Origin: JALYOK01 sp031419835
GTDB lineage: Bacteria > Pseudomonadota > Gammaproteobacteria > Burkholderiales > JALYOK01
Assembly: GCA_031419835.1 (NCBI GenBank)
Contig: JANOLP010000285.1
Coordinates: 1-8,424, forward strand
Direction of reading: 5' to 3'
Length of the DNA stretch: 8,424 bases
The position numbers were made by a program, and so were the translations under genes. Shown here piece after piece: positions 1-4,240 of this stretch. Under the pieces are notes generated by a model that did not search any database, was not told where the DNA came from, and saw nothing but the letters and a program-made list of their open reading frames with translations. Every line of letters begins with the position of its first letter. The stretch's first letter is position 1.

Positions 1-401
1 CAAAAAAGCAATTCGTCGTGAATCTGGTCGACGAAGGCATCGCCGAAAAAATGCACGGCACAGCCGTCATCGCGCCCACCGAATTAAGCGAAATAGAGTT
101 GGTCGATTTCACCACCACGCCATCGCAACGCGTCGCGCCACCGCGCATCACCGAATCACCGGTGTCGTTCGAATGCACACTGCACACGCAACTGGATTTC
201 AAAACCCGCCGCTTAATGATCGGCCAAATCGAGTGGATGCACGTGCGCGATGGAATCATCGATCCGAGCAACATGCGGCGAATCGATAACGCCTATCGCC
301 CGGTTGGCCGCTTGTACGCTAATCGCTACTGCCGCACGCGCGACGAATTTCAGCTTGATAATAGCGGTTATGCGGAAATCGCGGCGAAGTTTGCGAAGTA
401 G
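1..401 (+). CDS. Flavin reductase family protein, C-terminal part (5' end outside window)
   Basis: The frame is open from the first bases of the window (K-K-Q-F-V-V-N-L-V-D-E), so the GTG at 18 is an internal valine, not a start. About 132 residues are visible, ending at TAG 399-401. The FVVNLVDE strand, the following PTELSEIELVDF segment, the 'APPRITESPVSFEC' stretch and the 'MIGQIEWMHVRDGIID' strand match the C-terminal half of the flavin-reductase-like (split-barrel, FMN-binding) family, whose members are about 200 residues long. Known members reduce flavin with NAD(P)H for two-component monooxygenases or act as stand-alone flavoproteins; the substrate cannot be told from this part. The next gene on the strand starts about 120 bp downstream, across a dispersed repeat. 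A link to the monooxygenase at 4241-7030 is unlikely to be direct: that gene is on the other strand and looks like a single-component enzyme. Confidence 0.85.
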   Translation, partial: KKQFVVNLVDEGIAEKMHGTAVIAPTELSEIELVDFTTTPSQRVAPPRITESPVSFECTLHTQLDFKTRRLMIGQIEWMHVRDGIIDPSNMRRIDNAYRPVGRLYANRYCRTRDEFQLDNSGYAEIAAKFAK

Positions 402-404
402 GGA

Positions 405-456
405 CCGAGCCAGGTGCCTCGTGGATAGCGGCTCTTGGCATGGCATATCTGGAGAA
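405..456 (+). repeat. Dispersed palindromic repeat, copy 1 (degenerate)
   Basis: This intergenic stretch contains CGAGCC, CCTCGTGG and a GGCATGGCAT...CTGGAGAACCG tail. It aligns by eye with the repeat at 1149-1193 (CGAGCC...CCTCGTGGCATGGCATGCCTGAAAAGCCG) and more weakly with 4163-4209. It begins directly after the stop codon of the flavin reductase gene. It contains the ATG at 440 that would otherwise be read as the start of the next gene. Confidence 0.55.
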
Positions 457-520
457 CCGCATTCGATCTGATTTTGCGAGCAATCAACCAGCGAAAATTA
501 TTGTCTTTCATCAAGTAGAA

Positions 521-1057
521 ATGCCCAACATTCCACCCATTGCACCCTGGCCAGCTACAAGAGACGCGGCAGCCTCACAGATGCTTTGGCTCGCGGATGC
601 GTACGCCGAGGGAGCTCAGGTGCTCTGCGATTCTATGGCGAACGACGACTACACGCGTCAGTACACAAACACTAGGGTCATAATGCATCTTTGCCACCAC
701 GCTACCGAACTGTTCTTTAAGGGAGCCATTTCGTTCAGTACCAAAAAACTCCCCGCTCCAACGCATCGCTTGGATAAGCTTTACAATGAATATCAATTCC
801 ACTACCCGCTTGAGAAGCACAAGATCGACCTGCCGTTTCCACTAGAAGTCCTCAATCCCCAACGAAGCCTATTTCCTGAATTGTTGGATGAGCACGCCGG
901 GCCTTATGACCAGCGCTTTCGCTACCCTACAGACGTATCGGGAGAACCATTCCAAGAAACGGAGCAGTTCGACGTAGTTGCATACCAGCAAGCGATCGAC
1001 CGCTTTCGTTCCGGCCTCAATCACATGGTTGCGAGGATCGATTTTGGATGGAAGTAG
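521..1057 (+). CDS. HEPN-like domain protein, 178 residues, function unknown
   Basis: I cannot assign a specific family name. The central helix pair, with 'HLCHHATELFFKGAI' at residues 56-70 and 'PTHRLDKLYNEY' at 80-91, resembles HEPN-type helical proteins, which typically show an E-x-x-x-K helix followed by a 'tHdL..L' helix. The last helix contains R163-S-G-L-N-H168, which fits the R-x4-6-H spacing of HEPN ribonucleases, although the residue after Arg is Ser rather than the usual polar N/D/H. There is no signal peptide or membrane segment, so it is probably cytoplasmic. An upstream in-frame ATG at 440 would add 27 residues, but that ATG lies in a dispersed repeat and the added residues look like translated repeat, so I prefer the ATG at 521. 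Neither start has a good Shine-Dalgarno sequence. No partner nucleotidyltransferase or antitoxin gene is adjacent. It could instead be a HEPN relative with no nuclease activity. Confidence 0.6.
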   Translation: MPNIPPIAPWPATRDAAASQMLWLADAYAEGAQVLCDSMANDDYTRQYTNTRVIMHLCHHATELFFKGAISFSTKKLPAPTHRLDKLYNEYQFHYPLEKHKIDLPFPLEVLNPQRSLFPELLDEHAGPYDQRFRYPTDVSGEPFQETEQFDVVAYQQAIDRFRSGLNHMVARIDFGWK

Positions 1058-1062
1058 AGCAT

Positions 1063-1135
1063 GCGTAGGGTGCGCACGCGGAATATTCCCTACGCTCTGC
1101 CAATTTCAAATCCGCGTGCGCGGAGCGCACCCTAC
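1063..1135. repeat. GTAG-type inverted REP pair (BIME-like)
   Basis: GTAGGGTGCGCACGCGGA on the left is mirrored by TCCGCGTGCGCGGAGCGCACCCTAC on the right, so the whole unit can fold into a large cruciform. A nested 8-bp perfect hairpin, GCGTAGGG (1063-1070) with CCCTACGC (1088-1095), is also present. A GTAG tetranucleotide next to a GC-rich hairpin is the hallmark of REP elements mobilised by RAYT (TnpA-REP) transposases. The unit sits between convergent genes, a usual place for REPs, where it may stop transcription or protect 3' ends. There is no U-tract, so I do not call a classical terminator. Confidence 0.8.
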
Positions 1136-1148
1136 ATTTCTTGCCATT

Positions 1149-1193
1149 CCACGAGCCGGGTGGATACTGCCTCGTGGCATGGCATGCCTGAAA
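1149..1193. repeat. Dispersed palindromic repeat, copy 2
   Basis: CCACGAG (1149-1155) and CTCGTGG (1171-1177) form a perfect 7-bp stem around a 15-base loop, followed by CATGGCATGCCTGAAAAG. The element stands just downstream of the truncated ligase copy, in the same relative place as copy 3 at 4163-4209 stands downstream of the intact gene. This indicates that it was duplicated together with the gene end. Confidence 0.7.
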
Positions 1194-1764
1194 AGCCGCT
1201 CCTTACTTGGCTCTCAGCCATGCCACATTTTTATTTCAATTACTTCGCCGCCGCCAAGCGTTTCAAACCCTGCCGATCGATCTTATCCGTACCGGTTTTC
1301 TGCAACGCATCGAGATAAAAAAATCGTCGCGGATACTTGTATGGCGTAAGTTGGCCTTTCACAAAATCTTGCAGCGTTCGCGTGGTGCCATCGTCTTGCG
1401 CAACGCCGGAACGCAACACAACAAACGCCGCAAGCGTCATCAATCGATTTTCTTCTTCGATGCCCAATACGGTGCATTCCTGCACGGACGGATGCTCGGC
1501 GAGGCAGCGCTCAACTTCGAGCGGGTAGACCCACTCGCCGCTGACTTTGATTAAGTCGTCAACGCGGCCTTCGAAAAAATAAAACCCTTCTTCGTCTAAG
1601 CGAAAACGATCGCCGGTGTAAATCCAACCTTCGCGCATGGTCTCGGAGGTTTTGTCGGGGCGATTCCAATACAGCGGCGCTTGCGAATCGCCGCGCACCC
1701 ACAGGACGCCCGATTCGCCGGGGCCCAGAATTTTTCCATCAGGATAGGTGAGTTTGATTTCGTA
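1149..1764 (-). repeat. Segmental duplication of the 3' end of the fusion gene plus its downstream repeat
   Basis: This block is collinear with 4166-4783, with an offset of 3017 at the repeat end and 3019 through the coding part. The coding portion (1262-1764 against 4281-4783) shows about 26 base differences by eye over about 503 bases, roughly 95% identity. The 3' flank, including the palindromic repeat, is also homologous but more diverged. Similarity stops abruptly at the GTA of 1762-1764, where a REP-like sequence begins. Confidence 0.85.
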
Positions 1765-1839
1765 AAGGGTGCGCGTTGCGCGCCATACAATTCGAGCCAA
1801 GCCACATGGGTGTTGTTTCGTGGCGCGCATGCCCGGCAC
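1240..1839 (-). pseudogene. Truncated second copy of the aryl-CoA ligase C-terminus
   Basis: From residue 26 on, the translation matches residues 750-921 of the fusion protein encoded at 4241-7030, with only 6 substitutions in 172 positions (Y/D, S/A, E/D, E/D, E/Q, T/A). It keeps the YTGD motif, the hinge with EGRVDDLIKVSG, and the C-terminal KTGTDKIDR segment with the adenylation lysine. It lacks the phosphate-binding loop, the GSTE motif and most of the N-terminal ATP/acid-binding domain, so it cannot be a working ligase. The first 25 residues come from a REP-like sequence and match nothing in the parent. The frame opens with GTG at 1839, only 18 bp after the stop of the DUF547 gene. The fragment ends with AAK-stop, where the intact gene has a longer tail. 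It could still be translated as a stand-alone C-terminal domain, but I regard it as a relic. Confidence 0.8.
1762..1830. repeat. REP-like palindromic element at the duplication junction
   Basis: GTAAAGGGTGCGCGTTGCGCGCC (1762-1784) resembles the GTAGGGTGCGC REP half-sites at 1065 and 7058. TGCGCGCCA (1777-1785) and TGGCGCGCA (1821-1829) form a perfect 9-bp inverted repeat. The element begins exactly where similarity to the intact ligase gene ends, so it marks the break point of the truncated copy. Confidence 0.55.
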
Positions 1840-1857
1840 GTTTAGGATCGATGACGA

Positions 1858-2655
1858 CTATTTTCTTACCGAACTCGACCGCTGACTATTTGCGACTGTC
1901 CAGTCGTAATCGAGAAAATTCAGTTGATAGTCGGTCGGAATTTTCTCCGGTGCGTAGCGATTGATATAGTCGATTAAAGTCGGGGCAGGGCTCGGCGCAA
2001 AATCCTCACTATAAAAACGCAAGATTTCGTTGACGTGCACCTGTCGATCCGCGTGGTCGATTTTCAAATTTTCTGGGCGCGCAAAAAACTTTAACGCCTC
2101 CGTTTCCAGTTGCTGATCAAGGCCATCGCCCTTGAACGGCTGACGTGGCAACTGCGGACAGGACACGGCGCTGCAATTCAATGCGAAATGCACACGCGGC
2201 TCATCGAGTTTGCGGATGATGTCATTTTCGTACGCGTAAAGGCTCATGGGCTTGCCGCCTATGTTAAATTTTTTCAGCACAAAGAACTTGAGTTTTTTCA
2301 GCCCGGCGTGGGTCTGCGGAATGCCGACGTCGATGACGTTATACATGGAGAGCGCGTTATAGCTATTGATGTAGTGCGCGAGGCGATCGTTCGAGCTCGT
2401 GAACGATTCCGCTGGGGTGTTGGCGATGAACACAACGTAGCGATCCAGATCTACTCGCTCTTTCTCCAATGCCGCGAAATCGACTTCGCCACGATCATTG
2501 ACGAACCGCCGCAACACGCGCTCATAACCGGCGAGCGAGGCCGAGGCATCGAGCATATCGGTTTTGGGAATCGGCGCTAACGTCGAACACGCCGCTAAAG
2601 TAAGCAGCAACCCGAGGACGACAATTCGCGGCGCAAATTGGCGATACTTATCCAT
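1858..2655 (-). CDS. DUF547 domain lipoprotein, 265 residues
   Basis: A short basic N-terminus, a hydrophobic core (residues 11-22) and the lipobox L20-A21-A22-C23 show an exported lipoprotein. Serine at +2 after the lipidated cysteine favours the outer membrane. The rest is a DUF547 domain: 'LAHYINSYNAL' at residues 92-102 and 'PRVHFALNCSAVSCPQL' at 153-169 are the two family signatures, the second including C161 and C166. DUF547 has no settled biochemical function. The start ATG (2653-2655) lies within the last codons of the radical SAM gene, an 8-base ATGGATAA overlap, and has a clear AGGAG site, so the two proteins are probably made together by translational coupling. Length is ordinary for the family. 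The exported DUF547 protein and the cytoplasmic radical SAM enzyme could act on the same product, but that is inference. Confidence 0.88.
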   Translation of the reverse strand: MDKYRQFAPRIVVLGLLLTLAACSTLAPIPKTDMLDASASLAGYERVLRRFVNDRGEVDFAALEKERVDLDRYVVFIANTPAESFTSSNDRLAHYINSYNALSMYNVIDVGIPQTHAGLKKLKFFVLKKFNIGGKPMSLYAYENDIIRKLDEPRVHFALNCSAVSCPQLPRQPFKGDGLDQQLETEALKFFARPENLKIDHADRQVHVNEILRFYSEDFAPSPAPTLIDYINRYAPEKIPTDYQLNFLDYDWTVANSQRSSSVRK

Positions 2656-4033
2656 GTTGGGTACTCCTGTTATTTTGCCGGGTGCGGCCGCGTTTGAGTT
2701 TGCGCGGATATTCCGTCGGCGGCGGAATTTGCAATGTCGTTTCGTTAGTTTCGCCTTTAAGTGGATTCCAGTTGCGCAATTCGCCCTGCCGATAAAATTT
2801 CAATGGCCGCAAAATAAACGCATCGCGCTTCGCGTTGTGCATGCACATGCTGATCGGCCCATCTGAAGTGATAGTCATGAAAATACAACTCTCAATACGA
2901 TCGCGCTCCAACTGGCAGGCGTCCATAAAGTTGTGCACGAACAACGACAGCTTATGCACCTTACCGCGCGCGGCGATCAAATCCTTGCGCGCGCGCCATA
3001 AAAATCGCGCGAGCCAGGTGGCGCTAGGCCACCAAAGGCTAGGCTGACGCAACAATGCGAGCGCAAATGCGCGCGCACCTGCCGCGCGGTCGCGACGATC
3101 GAATGCGACGTCGGCGGTTTGATTCATTACCTTGACGGCTAGGTCAGCGTTATCCAATCCGTCGTAGAGTTTGCCGTTGATGACAAACGTAAACCCATAG
3201 CGATTGCAACGGTGATGACCGCCCAATAGCGCGTCGAAGGAAAGCGCCGTGCCGGCGCCCGCGCGAATGCGGGCGACAGTATTTTCGATATCGATTGCAT
3301 CTTGACGCTGGCGCAAGACACCGCGGCCTGTATCGGCTTGCAGTTGAAACGAGGCGAAGCTCACGACGTCGGTAACACTGGCAAAGAATTTCACCAGTTC
3401 CGGCACATCATCAAAATTTCCAGCGAACAGCGTCGTATTGAATATGACCGCCAGATTGAGCCCTCGTACGCGCTTGATGTATTCGTGGCGAACCACATTC
3501 AATTCGCGCTCATTGCGAAATCCCTTGCGGCCTTGCGTCATGTCGACGTGAAACGCGACATCGACTAAACCGGCGGCGCTGAGTTCGGCGAGCAAGTCCC
3601 GCGTCGCCAAAATGCCATTGGTGAATAGTGCGGGACGCATTCCTTTTTCGGCGATATAGCGAACAATCTCAATCAATTCGTCCCGCCGGCGCAAGGTCGG
3701 ATCGCCACCCGTCACTTGTACATCGGTACGCGGACCGTAATGCGCGTAGATTAAATCAACGCGACGAAGAATCTCCTCTAGCGGCAAGTCATGCACCGCT
3801 TGCGAGTGTTCCGACAAATAACACAAGGTGCAATCCAGATTGCAGCGCTGCGTGATTTCTAACGCCACGCAACCGACCGCCCAGCGCTTACCGGCAGTCT
3901 GCTTCGGGAGCCACAAATCGTTGTGCAGCAAACGAGATCGTATGAGATCGCTACGTTTATTCGGATCCGGAATGTGCGTGTCCGGGAGCCACGCATTTAT
4001 TTCCCCAGCACTCAGAAAAGATGAACAGGCCAT
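2648..4033 (-). CDS. Radical SAM enzyme with C-terminal cysteine cluster, 461 residues
   Basis: The CNLDCTLC motif gives C64-x3-C68-x2-C71, the ligands of the SAM-cleaving 4Fe-4S cluster, followed by Y72. G109-G110-D111-P112 stands in place of the usual GGEP motif that contacts SAM. 'ALFTNG' (135-140) and the 'FHVDMTQG' strand (161-168) continue the partial TIM barrel. Four later cysteines (C276 in 'HHRCNRYGFTFVINGKLYDG', C373, C383, C397) could bind an auxiliary cluster. The stretch 'LERDRIESCIFMTITSDG...MCMHN' recalls the C-terminal layout of the MJ0619/tetraether-synthase branch, in which an Asp/Arg helix, a Cys strand, a DG turn and a Cys-x-x-N follow each other; I state this as a resemblance only. 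The tail (441-461) is basic and probably disordered. It overlaps the DUF547 gene by 8 bases. The start ATG has no strong ribosome binding site, but the conserved region begins well after it. Substrate unknown. Confidence 0.85.
   Translation of the reverse strand: MACSSFLSAGEINAWLPDTHIPDPNKRSDLIRSRLLHNDLWLPKQTAGKRWAVGCVALEITQRCNLDCTLCYLSEHSQAVHDLPLEEILRRVDLIYAHYGPRTDVQVTGGDPTLRRRDELIEIVRYIAEKGMRPALFTNGILATRDLLAELSAAGLVDVAFHVDMTQGRKGFRNERELNVVRHEYIKRVRGLNLAVIFNTTLFAGNFDDVPELVKFFASVTDVVSFASFQLQADTGRGVLRQRQDAIDIENTVARIRAGAGTALSFDALLGGHHRCNRYGFTFVINGKLYDGLDNADLAVKVMNQTADVAFDRRDRAAGARAFALALLRQPSLWWPSATWLARFLWRARKDLIAARGKVHKLSLFVHNFMDACQLERDRIESCIFMTITSDGPISMCMHNAKRDAFILRPLKFYRQGELRNWNPLKGETNETTLQIPPPTEYPRKLKRGRTRQNNRSTQHG
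2664..2668 (-). promoter_or_regulatory. Ribosome binding site of the DUF547 lipoprotein gene
   Basis: AGGAG on the minus strand stands 8 bases before the ATG at 2655 and inside the 3' end of the radical SAM gene. It supports the chosen start and re-initiation at the stop/start overlap. Confidence 0.75.
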
Positions 4034-4162
4034 AGTATCGACTTAGACAAGCTTCCAACGCTATCCTTACGATACCAATCATCCGCCTGAAACACCGCGC
4101 CCCGCTTTCCTCTCCAGGCGATGACAATATCGGGCCTAGCCAGCGTGTGCAGATTTCACGTC

Positions 4163-4209
4163 ATGCCACGAGCCGTATGAATGCTGCCTTGTGGCATGGC
4201 ATGCCTGAA
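4163..4209. repeat. Dispersed palindromic repeat, copy 3
   Basis: TGCCACGAG (4164-4172) pairs with CTTGTGGCA (4188-4196) with one G-T wobble, followed by TGGCATGCCTGAAA as in copy 2. It lies in the 207-bp gap between the fusion gene and the radical SAM gene, 30-70 bases after the fusion gene's stop. It might act as a weak transcription barrier, though no U-tract follows. The rest of this gap (4034-4162) shows nothing I can name. Confidence 0.7.
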
Positions 4210-4240
4210 ACGACTCACCATCATTGGTTCTCAAGCAAGC

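Noticed and set aside
474..502. Sigma-70-like promoter before 521 (TTGCGA with a weak -10)
   Set aside because: The -10 match is poor and the evidence is too thin for a feature, although its position would fit a start at 521.
440..520. N-terminal extension of the HEPN-like gene from the ATG at 440
   Set aside because: The ATG and following codons are part of a dispersed repeat, the residues look unstructured, and the ATG at 521 precedes the first convincing protein sequence.
1063..1193. Rho-independent terminator between the convergent genes
   Set aside because: The hairpins are strong, but no run of T follows on either strand; REP and palindromic repeats explain them better.
1822..1839. 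Homology of the GMR codons upstream of the insert in the truncated ligase to GMR in the intact gene
   Set aside because: Only about ten bases of palindromic GGCATGCGCG agree and the order of the neighbouring VPG codons differs, so chance or hairpin sequence is enough to explain it.
2110..2580. 156-codon frame on the + strand over the DUF547 gene
   Set aside because: The minus-strand product has a lipobox and both DUF547 signatures; the + frame is its antisense shadow.
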